The notes under the pieces are model-generated. The model did not search any database. It worked only from the letters and a program-made list of their open reading frames with translations, and was not told the DNA's origin. Positions 46,831-59,000 of a DNA stretch of 64,000 bases are shown piece after piece (position 1 is the stretch's first letter; each line of letters starts with the position of its first letter). The position numbers and the translations under genes are program-made. Source of the stretch: Euphorbia lathyris (Eukaryota > Streptophyta > Magnoliopsida > Malpighiales > Euphorbiaceae); the NCBI RefSeq assembly GCF_963576675.1, contig NC_088916.1, forward strand, positions 50,717,001-50,781,000, written 5' to 3'.

Positions 46831-47552
46831 AAACCTTATATTCCACATATTTATAATCAAATCATTCACAAATTTAACAAAACCATTTATAAATTTAATA
46901 AAAAAATTCTAAAGTTTTAAATAACATGTATATAATTCAATAACATATACAAATAATCAAATATTTAATATTGAAATTTTTATTTCTTCCCTTCATTTTC
47001 TAGTATGCATTCATTAACTTTTAAGAGAGTAAAAAATACATATTAGCAAATACATGGCGAGAGCATGTACCTCGAGAGTATTCTCATTTCCATCTTATAC
47101 TCGTCACAGTTCTTTTTTTTAATCTTATTTCCGTCTCAAACTCTTTTTTATACAGAGTTCATATAGTCTTATTAAGGTCGAGTATTCCTATTAGGATTGA
47201 ATAGTACCGAGTACCCATGGAACTCTTATACATTGTCATTCCTAATGGAAAGGCAATTCTTTTTACTTAAACTTGAATGATTAAGTTTGAAATTTGCACC
47301 CTCAATTAGAGGTGGCAAAATTACACACAACACGAAATCGACACATAATTTTAATATTTGAATTTAGTTTAGTAGGTGAATTTGTCATTTTTGGGATAAC
47401 ACGAAATTGACAAATATATTTTTTGGTGGAATTGGAGTTTATTATTATCATATTCTCTCATATTTTTACATGTGAAATTAGTTAATAAAGGCAATAACAA
47501 TACAATTACTATATGCATACAAACACGGCTTGAACCTCCCATACAGTAAAAA
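46831..47552. other. AT-rich intergenic DNA, no gene seen
   Basis: Low-complexity AT-rich sequence with an 'AAATTTAACAAAACCATTTATAAATTTAAT' type repeat at the left. A frame-poor stretch at 47330-47450 has repeated ACGAAATTGACA words. No supported element boundaries. Confidence 0.4.
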
Positions 47553-48020
47553 GGCGTAATACATCATTTGCCCTTAGAACTTTTAAAGTATGTCGATATC
47601 CTCCTCAACTGGTCTAAACTGTAATTAATTAATCACTGATCACTTGCAAAAAGTAAGTTGCATGCGCAAGATGTGTTGCATGCACCTTAGAATATTATTA
47701 CATATTTCATAGAATATAGATTAAAACATATTAAAAATGAAGTTTTTAAGTGTTCAACTGTAAAACTTACCTTCACTAATATTAGGACCGCATACCCCGA
47801 TCTTCGCCGATTTACTTTTCTAAGCCACTGTAATACACTTTCTGTATATAACTTACTTTTTTTTATAATCGATGAATTAATTAATTACATTTTACGCAAA
47901 TTGAGAGAACTATCTAAACATTTTATACAAGTTGAGAGGACTATCGGAACACTTTAAAACTTCAGGGAGTCCAATCCAATTTTGTGGACAAGTTCAAGAG
48001 GCAAATGATGTATTAAGTCC
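47553..48020. mobile_element. MULE-type MITE, intact copy of the 13581 family
   Basis: Ends GGCGTAATACATCATTTGCC and, in reverse, GGACTTAATACATCATTTGCC minus one base, about 468 bases. Interior blocks CACTTGCAAAAAGTAAGTTG, GATTAAAACATATTAAAAAT and GAGAGAACTATC match the split copy at 13581-23022 in order. Target duplication not clear. Non-coding. Confidence 0.7.
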
Positions 48021-49060
48021 AGTACATGTAACTTGTAAATACTATACAAATACGGTATCTTAGAGGACTTTTGGATCATCATTGTTAATACCTTAATCTA
48101 AAAATGACATAAATTTTTTAAAAATATTAGTACATCTTTCTATATTTTCAATATCACCATTAACATATATAGTTACACAGTAAAATTACATGTTCCGATC
48201 TAAAAACATGATATGAAATCAGACAATAACCTAATTTAGTTGATATGAATATAACTCATAATATTTTAAATTAGATTGAAGTTGACACCAAACTGATAGT
48301 AATTAAGTAGACTTAGGAAGTCAATAATTTCCAAAGCCTGGAAGATAACCCCGTTTGTAGAAACAGTCCAACTTTGAACAAAACAATCTTTACAATGTGA
48401 AGAATAGGGTGGAGGTGGATAAGTACCCCCGAAGACCGCCCTCGTGCCGCCTATGTGACTTGTCCATTTAATTGTTTTCCAATAATCTACGTTTACGTTT
48501 CATATTTCATGTAAAAAAACAGGTGGCTTTTAAGACTGGGTACATATAGCTTGGGTGATGTGTCTCTCAATGTCCCACTTGCTTAAATATGATGTCTACC
48601 TTTTCTTATTTTCTGTTTTGGTAAGAAAATGACAAAGCATTAACGTAGACACAAAAGATAAAGAATTTAATGAATAATCAATTTTGAAATGTGAGAGTCA
48701 ATCGTATATATCTTTATCTTTAATTCATAATTGGAGCAAAACCAAGTTAAGGGTCTTAATATTTGATCAACTTCTCTGCTACCTAATTTCTAAAACAAAA
48801 ACAACATGCAAATTTAATGACTTGTAGACATGCATCATCAAAAGATTAATTATGGACACAAATTCCTGTAAGAAATAAATAAGACATCGTGTAACACATG
48901 CACACTTTTCTCAAAATGCTTTTTCTTCATTAAAGGAAAATACTTGTAATATTCACTTGGGGCCATTAACATCCTTGTTAATACTAATACCATATTATGA
49001 TTCAGACTTGAATATTTGTAATGTTACCATTCACACTTGAATATTTGTAAAATTTTTGTA
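48021..49060. other. AT-rich intergenic DNA, no gene seen
   Basis: Unique AT-rich sequence between two MITEs. No open frame, splice pattern or transposon end could be supported. Confidence 0.45.
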
Positions 49061-49326
49061 GGATAAATAATTTATTAGTCCTTATTTTTTTACCTAAGAT
49101 ATTTTTTAGTCATCGTATTTTAATACATTGTTTAGTCCTTAACTTTTACTTTATTTAATAGTGTATTTCCTTATGGAGAAACTAAATTGTCTAATAATTA
49201 AAATGTTTAAGGAATTACACGGTTAAATACAGGAAAAATTAAGAATTAGACAATGTATTATTAAACTATAACAATTCAACAATGTATTAGGTAAAAAAAA
49301 TATAAGAACTAATAAATTATTTACAC
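49061..49326. mobile_element. Foldback MITE, second copy of the 9658 family
   Basis: Left GGATAAATAATTTATTAGTC then TTTTTTACCTAAGAT, right inverted TTAGGTAAAAAAAATATAAG...AATAAATTATTTA. No target duplication found. Confidence 0.65.
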
Positions 49327-49492
49327 TTATATTTTAAATCTATTTCATGAGCTTGTGTCTTCATAACAAAAATTTCAATATTCTACTACCCTTGGTGAAA
49401 GAAAAAATCAATACCGCTATTTTTGTAATTTCTAATCTATTTGTTGATAGTTTTATTAAAAGCCCTTCATTTGGATCTTCTAAATTTTTTTA

Positions 49493-49691
49493 GGGAGTAT
49501 TTGGTTGCTCTTTTTCATGCTCTTGTTTGCTTTTCACTCCAAAATGGAGAGTTTTAGGTGTTTGATTAGTGACCTCTTATTCGCCTTTTACACATAAAAA
49601 GTAGCATTTTAAGAATCTCTACTTTTTAAAAAAGCAGTTTTTTTCCAACCGCAAACAACAACAACAAACAGTAGGTAAAACAAACCAACCC
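49493..49691. mobile_element. Tourist-like (PIF/Harbinger) MITE
   Basis: Ends GGGAGTATTTGGTTG and, in reverse, GGGTTGGTTTGTTTT, with TTA on both sides (49490-49492 and 49692-49694). 199 bases, non-coding. TTA duplication and the GGG...TTTGGTT end fit Tourist-type elements. Confidence 0.65.
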
Positions 49692-49694
49692 TTA

Positions 49695-50447
49695 GTTTAG
49701 TCAAAAGCAGATTATCATGATATGCCTAAAACTAAAACACCTGAACTAATCCAAGTCAATTTCCAGTGAATTGAAGTGCTCATATCATATAATCTCTGAT
49801 CAACAAAATTGTAAATAGATTTCTAAGGCAAGGTATACATTAATGTTTTCAGGGCATACATGCCCATCTCCCCTGACAAAAATACTTGCACTAAACGCCC
49901 TAAACGTATTCACTATACACTATTCTACATTTCACCATTTTACCAACAACATTATTGACACTACCAATTTCAACTATATCTCTTTATCTTCCATAATAAT
50001 CTTCTGGCCTACTAGTGTATCCATCAGCCGATCCCGATCCTGATCTTCCAAAAGATCTATTCTTTAATTTCTGTCATCAGTTCTTCAGCACATACAACCC
50101 CGAATATGCCCTCGGCACCACTGGCCAATGATACAGGAAAATAAGTAGCCAGAATTCCTAATCACAGCCACAAGAAAACAATTATTGGAAGTAGTTCGAG
50201 ATTCTCAGTCGTCACAGGTTCAAAACACAAGTTTAGAGAGAATATCTTATGGCTCGAAACGTGACTAGTCATCTAATTTTCAACAGCCAAAGTAACTCCT
50301 ATCACTTCAAGATTCACTAGCTCTCAAAACAAAGAGAAAAAAACACCTCTAAAGATGTGATAAGGAGTACCTGAATGGTTCTATATTAATCTAGGTGAAA
50401 ATCCGTTTATCTCAGATTTCGGATGGTCCAGCAAAAAAATTTGGAAC
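49695..50447. other. Region downstream of the second PAH gene
   Basis: No gene. Nearest sequence to 50448 is the 3' untranslated region of the minus-strand PAH gene; no firm polyadenylation site was chosen. Confidence 0.4.
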
Positions 50448-51138
50448 TCAAAAGTCAAGATGTGGAGGTGGCAACTTCCAGAAATTCCACGAGTTATAAT
50501 CCTCCTGTTCCAAATGAAAACGGGATTTAAAAAAAAAGGTCAAAGAATTAGCAGTCGCATGGAAGGGTTAACATGAATACAACATATGTGCAGTGTAGCC
50601 CAACTGTAACTACAGGTGCTCATATACATATAATTTGATGCAAGAAAAGGAACAAATGGAGCCACCAGCATATGCATAAGAGTGTAAAAAACAAGCATAG
50701 CTGAACCTGCTCATGTGACTTCATGACTGGGAACATGCCATGCAGAAGGGCATGAAGCGAAGTGTATGATCTTGTGTTGACTAATCTATTCACAGCAACC
50801 TCACCCTGCAAAACGTAAATCATCAGAAGAAAAACCTAAAGTAATTATAGTAAGAAATAATCTCTAACGCTGTCTTTCGAGCATGAAGGCCTTCAAATAC
50901 CTTGGGGTTAATAATGAAAATTTTTCCCTTTGGTATTCCAACTTTAAGGTAGCTAATCTCATCAGTATCCCTATTGCCAAAACCAGCATAGAACGGGCTG
51001 CAATCAGGAGGAAACAATGCCTTGATATCCTGGTATTCAAAATAGTAAAAAGGAAAATTAGAATCGACCAACCTTTCTTTAGAAATGTACCAGAAAGGAA
51101 GGATATTCATTCTCCCTGTGGTACTCCTTTACCTAATT

Positions 51139-51188
<50 letters not shown>

Positions 51189-54100
51189 CAGAGGGCGAGC
51201 CTTGGCGCAACGGCAAACGTTGTTGTCGTGTGACCAAGAGGTCACGGGTTCGAGTCTTAGGAGCGGCCTCTTGCCAAATAAATTGGCAGGGGAAGGCTTG
51301 CCCCCAATACACCCTTGTGGTGGGACCCATCCCCGGACCCTCGCTCGGCGGGGACACGTAGTGCGACCGGGCCGCCCTTTTTATATATATATATATATAG
51401 TGCATAAAAGAAAGGAAAAGAAAAAGAGGACAATAACCTCGAGGCATGCAATCTTGAATTCATGAGGCGCTCTTCTGATGACTGATTTAAAAACAAAGGA
51501 GATTTAGTCCAGTTATTATAATTAAAAACTGTATTTGTCACCAGAAATTCATTAAACGCTTAAAAGCAGTTGTCGTTTAAAGAATACCTAATGGTAAATG
51601 CAATTTCTGCATAAATCGTATAAAATAATGCAATAGAGATGAGTTACCTTCACGAAATAGAGAAGGAAAGAGCCCATCAGGTGATATAACAACAGGACCA
51701 TCTGGTAAAGCCTTTCCATCCTATAAGAAGATAAAATAATTTTGACTAAGGAATAATAAGAGACCCCAATAAACCATTTCTGGAATTTCTTAAATCTTGA
51801 TATCTTATAGCTCCAAATTGCGAGTGAAGTTAGTCACCTGTTTGAGATTAACTAGGAATTGCCTAGTAATGTAAGCTTGAGAAATTGAGCGTGCACTCAA
51901 GTAGAGAAATTGATACCCATTGTCCTGCAAGCAATAAAGGATAAAATAATCAAATACATGATGGCATTGTCAAGTAGTACATATAGAAAAGTTCCGGCCT
52001 CTTATCCCTCAGAAAGAAAGTCAATATTGGCAACCATAACAGTTGCGATCTCTGCATAAGACAGTTCCATATGAAGAAATCCGCAAGATGGCTTTCCAGT
52101 TTCAACTGTAAGAAGCCATACGTACAAAGTTTTCTTCTTGGCAGTAACGGGTGAAAATAGGTGTCTCTGAGCATTGCATAAAAAGGAAACTAAAGTCTCA
52201 TATATACTCCAATCCAAAAGCACATGAAATGAGATATCACACACCTTAATAGCTGAAAATAAATGTACAACTCCAGTTTGTGACCAATCTATGCCAACCA
52301 AAGGCATGAACTGCCCTAGAACATCTGATCTGCAATAACAATGTCAAAAAAGTTCATAAATATAACAAGAAGAAACCCAAGCTTTCAGGGAAGAAAATAA
52401 GAAAAGATACAGGAAATGCTTTCACAATTTTAAACAAGTACTAATCCAATAAAAATTCAGTCTCATACTATGTGGCAGGTATGAAAAGGACACAGAAAAT
52501 TATAAACTATCAATGATTAAAACCGTATATTATCCTATAACATCATTTATCCTTGTAGAATTGTGAAGATTTTAGAACCATATAAACATCATAAGTTCCA
52601 GCATACAGTGAACATTTCCCTCACTAAACCTTCTTCATTGCGTCACAAATCCGTATTACATGATCTTTATTTTTCATCCACCCACATAGTGCTTTAGGAA
52701 AGAAGAATCAAAATTCTTTCAGAATCCAACAACCAACCAACCCTAAACCACCATCCATGACTACTTCCGAATACATTTCGAGTGAAGGTTGATTTTCAAG
52801 CAGGTATTTTGTCTAACGCTATCAGAATATCACCACTGAAATGTTTACCCCATAAATTACATCATTCTATTTTCTGATTCTGTAGAAGTTGTTTGGCAGA
52901 TAATTCATGAATATATGTAAGCCTTAATACATCAGGAGCCCTTTCAATTTGGCTTAGAGAGTAGATTGGCTCCAGGAACTTAAAGAGTGTGGTTAGCCCT
53001 CTGTACTTGCTTAAAGTGATCCATTGGGCACCTAAATTTGTTTAAAATGACCTATTGGCCTCCTGAATTTGCTTAGAGTGATACATTCGTCCCTTGAACT
53101 TGCATAAAGTGAGACACTTTTCAAATTGTCAAAGTCCACTCTTGTTCTGCCACGTGGACATAAGGAGTTAATCATGCTACTTTAACCACGTTCAGGGGGC
53201 TAATGAGACATTTTGTAAGTTCAGGAATCCAATCTGCTTTTTGGGCCAAGTTCAGGAAGCTCCTGATGTATTAAGAGCCTATATGTAAATAACAACTTTT
53301 TGGATCTCATGTCTAGGAAATGGTCATGAACATTTTTCTTTTTGTATTTAGTGAATATAATACTTGAGATGGCATTTACCAGTTTGCCATTCTATATATC
53401 AACAAGCAAAGGTGTTCAAACTCTAAAATATTGAAACTTTGAAAGACATAGAATAACTACATTGCATTAGAAAAGCCTAATAAATTCTTACTTCGTTATT
53501 GTCCCATCAACATCAGAGATCACTATGCGAGTGTTCCATTTCCATAAATAAATTCTAGCATCAACCTGTTAAGCATTATATTTTCAAGAAAATGTCAAAC
53601 GAAATTACAAACACACAAGAAACTTTCAAATTGGGGAAAAAGCAAAGGAAAAGCAGAAAATTTCATTGAGGAAGAAAAAGTTAATTAGTGACTTGTAAAT
53701 TTAGTGACAGATAAATAACCTTCTGTTTTCCCAGCATAGCAGTGGAGAATGTGAACGTCACTGCATTACTCCCTTCCTTCAGATTCAAGGATGCCAGCTC
53801 TTCAGATGTTGGAGTATTTGCCTTTACTATCTTCTTCATGTCCTTGACATCATTTTTATCGTTATCTGTGGCAAGACTGCTGGCTGAAACGTTCCCAGCA
53901 TCAGATTTTTGAGTATCATTTAGAGTTGGCTGCATGGTCTTCTTGGACTTTGAACTTCTAAAAGGGAAAGGCCAAAGACTCCAGCTTCCACTAGTAGCAT
54001 CAATGGCTTTTGATGGATCACCTACAAGGGATTCCTCAACTCGATCAACAGGTATCATTCCTTCTGGTTCAAAGATGTTTTCACTTTCAAATGCTACAAT

Positions 54101-57100
54101 TCCTAAAATAATAGGAGCCGCAACATCCCATGGGAAGTAATGGCCACAAATTCTAACAACAAGCCTATCATTCTTCACAACTTCAGGACCTAGAGAAGTT
54201 AATCTATCTATGTCCAGCTTTTCAGCATCAAATGCTCGAGAAGCAGCTTTTCCTTCATATAACAAGTGTTTGGAAAGGGATATCTATGCATGCAGCAGAA
54301 TGCATGTGATTTTCAAGTGGTTGCTGCACAAGAACCATTTAAACTCCCATAACAATTACAAAGAAAACAATCACTCTGATGTGCTTTAATTGCAAAATAG
54401 AATAAGCAATAGTTTTAAAGTATTTTATACTGGAACTTTAGAAAAGAAAAATCTTTCGTTAACTGAAAATAAGGGAAAACAATCTCTGGCTGTGTTTTAG
54501 CATTTATTAAAATATGGGAAGAACATTTAAAGTTCTGTGGACATGTTCAGCACAAGCGAATAAACGCTCCCATGTGTAAATGTGAGAGAATATGATCAGA
54601 TATAGTAAAGAAGGGAAGAAGACTAAGATTAGCTTGGATGAAGGTTACTGAAATGTCCTTCGAGTGGTAGATCTTTCAAAGGATCTTACTACGAGCAGGA
54701 ATGAATATAAACAAGAATCCATATAACCCTAGTCGGGACTAATGATTGGTTTGTGTTGTTGTTCACAACATAGAACAACTATGTCACAAAAGATGGAAAC
54801 TGATACTGAAACGGATATCCGGAAACTAAGAAATATAAGAAAGGAAAATGCGTAAATAAAAAATTATAGGAGTATATTCATAAATTCTAACATTATTACG
54901 ATGCATTTGTATATCTTTTAGCATATAAAATTATTAAATACAAGTTAAATAAGAGAGAGAAACGAGTAGTTAGACATTTTTAGGAAAAATAGGAATTTAA
55001 TGTGATTGATCAATCCATGATAAACTGATTAAGCAATTGGTTAATGCGTCATTCTAATTTTGAAAACACAATTTATTCTAAAAAACGAGTTTCCAATTTT
55101 CTTAAATTACAGAAGCATAATCTCCTTAAAGTTTCAATTCCAGAATCATTTTGAAACATAGAGCTTTTGAAAATTAATGTATTGGCGCAGCGAAGCTACA
55201 CGTAGCAACAGAATACACACTTTGACAAGCAAAATCCTTAAAATTGAAATTGAAATTTATTTATGTTTTCATATCAGTATATTGTCCTACCAATCTAAAA
55301 ACATGGAAGTCCACAAGAAATTCAGTAAGTGAAAACAATCAAGAAGTCTTACCAACAGCAGGATTGTTAACACCATCTTTGATACCTTCGGAAGCTTGAG
55401 TATCTTCCTTATTAAAATCACCCTGCGGTGACTGGTTTTCATTCCCTGTAGCTGAATTTTTATAATTCAGCTCCAAGGAATTCGAATCCAATTCCAGTGA
55501 GTGGCTTAGAGGATGATGCACTTTCTTCGTACCAAGATTATCAATGTCAGACCACATATTGGGTAATGATTCTGCCTGTCGTGTGTCAGACCACATATTG
55601 GGTAATGATTCTGTCTGTCGTGCAACTTCTGCACCAGGGTCAGCATGGCGTCTAGGAATACAGATGGGGCTTGAAAATACTTTCGAATTTTCTGTCAAGC
55701 TTTCAAAATTTTGTGATCCATTCATTTGAACAGAGTTTTCTTTATCAACAGCATCCGGAAAAATTGGCTCACCCTGATTTTCTCCAGGCTCACAATCATC
55801 AATATCACTAAAGAAGAACTGGTCTTCCTCTGAACTCTCCGATAGAGGAACTTTGGCTGCTTTTGTAAGACTACAATCTTCTGTAAGTTCCCCTGAATCA
55901 TCAACTGACTCCAGAAGCTTGTTTCTAGCAACCTTATCCCCACTATATACTTCATCTTGAATTTGATCAACTGAGTTGCTAATACAAGAAATGGAGCTGG
56001 CACCTTTCGACTTGACTTCAGTTGAACCTATTGCAGGGGTAATACAAACCATTTGAGTATAAGATGTTGTCACTGTTACTGGCAGTCCAAGATCCACTCT
56101 ACCATGCCCATGTATAGATGGGGAAGATGGATTTGTTTGGTGAGAAGAGATATCAGAACGCCCATTATGTTTTCCCTCCAACCCTAAATCTCCCGTTTGA
56201 TGGTTACCTGTATCCTGAATGAAACTTCTATCACCTCAGTGTCAAAAGAATCAGAAGTTCCAAATATAGTAGTTCATATCAATTAAATAACTGGACAAAT
56301 CTAGAATTTACATAAAGATTCAAGCCGTGCTAAATTCCTATAGAGTTTAAGCTCAGTTAAGCAATGCATGAGTACATTTGGCTCAAGGTAAATACAAGCA
56401 TGTCCATGGGTGCCTAAGCTCAGACTTGGCTCATTGATTGTTCGACAAGCCAGAAAATCAAACTTGTCACTGTCACATGAATGCAGGAATTGAGGATCGC
56501 TCCTAAGCTTCATACTTGTGTCAATCTGTTTTTTTACTAAGATCAAATAAAGATAAAAGGGGAGGCACTCATTATATATGGATCACATGCACCTAACTTA
56601 TCAGAATTAAGCTTATTTCAAAGAGGAAGAGTTGAGGCTCTTCCTATTCTTTCCACACTTATTCAGGTCTAAAGAAGATAAATAGATATCACGATGCTTG
56701 GGCTCTCTCAAGTCCTCATCATCACTCTCGTATGCACCATCTCAAAAAAGGAGAGACAGGTCCACTAACTATGAGACGAACTCACAAGACCATGGTTTGA
56801 AGCTCTGATGTTTTGGTTTAATCAACCCTCCCTAATTTGCTCATATACAGCGGTTTTTTACATGTCAAATTTAGCTGATTCCAATGTTTGTCTCAATCAC
56901 TCACATGCAGTACACCATTATTCTGTTCATTCATAGCCTTACATGTTATTTCTATATTTGTTGGAATCAGATCTGTTTTTTCTCACTCGGGAATTTCTAT
57001 TTATTAAATAAGGTCTGGGATATATTTTTTCTAATATTAGTGAAAAAAAAATCAAGCACGGATTGTTCAAATTTGTTGAAATGTGATTTTGGAAGTAATC

Positions 57101-58144
57101 AATAAACATAGTTAGAAGATTAACCTCAGTTAGTGGCTTTGTTGTGGTATGCAAAGTTTCGACACAAAAATGACTGTCCCCAGATCCTCCATTAGCAAGG
57201 TACAGCATTTCCTCGGACTGATCTTGCAGACCATCCGACCCCATTATCAAACTCCTAGATGTCTCACAATAAATGGAGGACTGAACTCTACTCAGCGCAT
57301 TCTTCTCCTGAGGGATGTCAATACTTGACAATACAGCATCTCTTTCATCAGAAGCCAGATTTTTATCAAACTTCTTCTCAGGACATGCTTCAACATCTGC
57401 AATTTGTGAATTAGAACAAGTGACTGCAGCAGTTACATCCTTGGCATTCTCATCTTCATCAGCATTTTTTAAACGAGGTTCATCAATGCTTCTTGAAATT
57501 TCAGATATCTGCACCAATGTTTTTGCCAGATCAGCCTCATCTAACATGAAAGTTTCAACAAGGTCAGCTGCAATCTCTGCACTCTCCAATGAACTCATTC
57601 TTCTAACTCCAACATTATCATCTCCCTTTCGATAAACATCCCCCACCATTGACCTCTGTCCAAACATAAACCGAGATATCCTTGACTGCTGGGAATTAGT
57701 CACAGCCACAATTTTCCCATTACTTTCATCAAATTGTATAACTGAATTTGACTCACTGCCATCATAACTGCAACTTTTGGACTTTATTATCCTCCTACTT
57801 TCCTGAGACTGATCATCCATATCATCACTGGAATATGAAACATAAGATACAGATTCCCCTTCTCCTCCTTCTACCTCTCTCAGAAAGTGAGCTTCTCCTC
57901 TTGGATCAAGAAACATGTGGAAATTCGCATCAGTTCCATTAACATTTATTGTAACTTCCTTCTCTCTTGCCTTCAAAACCCCTTGAAATTTCCCAAACTT
58001 TATGTACCAAGGTGAGGATTTGAAGCTCCCATCAGGCTGCTCCACCACAATGATATCCACAGCTCCGCCAAACGGGTGAAAGGGACCAGAGACAGTGTAT
58101 ACACCTCTGGTTATATAGCTTCCTAGCCTCTCTACAGCATACAT
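50448..58144 (-). CDS. PAH2: Phosphatidate phosphatase (lipin), PAH2-like, tandem paralogue
   Basis: Same role and orientation as the gene at 31735-40499. Coding exons (+ coordinates, 1 to 11): 57125-58144, 55353-56214, 53720-54285, 53492-53565, 52245-52329, 51838-51924, 51648-51720, 51438-51481, 50901-51029, 50707-50805, 50448-50504; 1031 residues if all join. Exons 3-11 equal the paralogue's in length base for base. The lipin domain is at residues 1-100; DVDGT gives Asp 834 and 836; 'GFGNRDTDE' is in exon 9. Odd point: the exon 3 acceptor, TGCAG in the paralogue, is TGCAT here, so normal splicing of intron 2 is doubtful. Using the next AG two bases on would shift the frame unless the donor also moves. 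Otherwise no stop or frameshift in any exon, so loss, if real, is recent. Confidence 0.85.
51131..51404 (+). repeat. (TA)n-GTGCA target duplication around the SINE
   Basis: The stretch before the SINE is (TA)n followed by GTGCA (ending 51190) and the stretch after it is again (TA)n GTGCA (51382-51404). The duplicated target therefore includes at least 20 bases, normal for LINE-driven retroposition. Confidence 0.8.
51191..51381 (+). mobile_element. Au-type SINE in PAH intron 8
   Basis: tRNA-derived short retroposon of about 190 bases: GAGGGCGAGCCTTGGCGCAA head with a polymerase III A-box (TTGGCGCAACGG), B-box GGTTCGAGTC at 51247-51256, body with CCTTGTGGTGGGACCCATCC and a GGGCCGCCCTTTTT tail. 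Wording matches the widespread plant Au SINE family as I remember it. It lies in + orientation in an intron of the minus-strand gene, 120 bases or more from the nearest splice sites except exon 8 (57 bases). The paralogue lacks it. Confidence 0.88.
52921..53279. mobile_element. MULE-type MITE in PAH intron 4
   Basis: Ends GCCTTAATACATCAGGAGCC and, in reverse, GGCTCTTAATACATCAGGAG. Flanking 9-bp duplication TATATGTAA is exact (52912-52920 and 53280-53288). Same CTTAATACATCA family as 13581 and 47553. Absent from the paralogue's intron. Confidence 0.88.
54286..54287 (-). other. Mutated splice acceptor, intron 2 of the second PAH gene
   Basis: In the first gene the + strand reads TATCTCTGCA across the exon 3 start; here it reads TATCTATGCA. 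The minus-strand acceptor therefore changes from AG to AT by one base. Everything around it is conserved, and exon 3 from 54285 has exactly the 566 bases of its paralogue. Confidence 0.8.
55545..55622 (-). repeat. 39-bp in-frame tandem duplication in PAH exon 2
   Basis: Two copies (55545-55583, 55584-55622) encode a repeated RQ(A/T)ESLPNMWSD segment of 13 residues. The paralogue has the motif once (GSLPNMWSQ). Frame kept; copies nearly identical. Confidence 0.92.
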
Positions 58145-59000
58145 TTTATGATACTTGGATTTCCCAGATCATCAATATTTAACCATAACTTAATATCAGA
58201 GCTACGAACCCCACAAGAATGTGAGGCTCTAATAATTATTTTGTAAGCCTGAAAACCAGAACTGCTTCTAAGCTTTCTGATCTCTCCAAAACTTCAATCT
58301 GGCAACATCCAGATCGGAGAGTCAAAATTACATCATAGTGAAATAACTTAATTGATAACAACTCAAAAAATTTATTCTCTTTTTATGTTCAAATTGAACA
58401 AATCTGCATGAACAGTTCTACATAGCATGGGCAAGCATCTATTTTGAGTTAGCAACCAACATTTAAACTGAAAATTTGCACCAATCCCAAGTTGTATAAA
58501 TTTTGTTATCTAATCTTTATATAGTTCATTATCAATAATATCCAAGTAAATTAAAGCATGCAGAGATCACGTCTAATATAAAGTCAAATTTACTACATTG
58601 GTAGGTATTGAATTAACTCTGATTACTAAATCTAAAAAAAAAAAAAAAATCCGCATTCTCATTCCAACAAGTGAGCAAAGGCACATAAACTGTCAATTGT
58701 ATAGCATTTAGTTTATATAAAAAAGAGAGATAAATCCAGATTTTTGGGCGAATAATTACAACTCAAGAAAATAAACCCAATTAAAAATAAGTCCCAGCGT
58801 GGTTAGATATAAAATTGAGAATCGCAGAGAAAGTTAGATGCAGAAAGAAAGAAAGATGTTACCTGGGTCAAAGGTCCCGCGGTGGACGAGGACAGCTTCT
58901 AGAACTGAAAGTCAATTAAAAATTGAAGAAAGAAAAAAGACGATGAGAAATGAGTGCAGACGAAGGAAAGCAGCAGGCGGAGTATAAACGCCGGCGAGTT
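58145..59000 (-). promoter_or_regulatory. 5' leader and promoter region of the second PAH gene
   Basis: A donor-like CCCAG|GTAACA at 58863/58862 and an acceptor-like GTTTTCAG|GCTT at 58249/58248 suggest a leader intron of about 610 bases. The leader block with CTTGTGGGGTTC is shared with the first gene. The promoter lies right of about 58900; GGCGAGTTGCAGGG-like GC-richer sequence there may be the transcription start region. Confidence 0.5.

Noticed and set aside
51191..51270. Possible tRNA gene
   Set aside because: A- and B-box sequences are present but the region does not form a full cloverleaf and continues into a SINE body with a target duplication.
50883..51541. Open frames with IYIYIY runs
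   Set aside because: They are translations of (TA)n and of the SINE, out of frame with the PAH exons.
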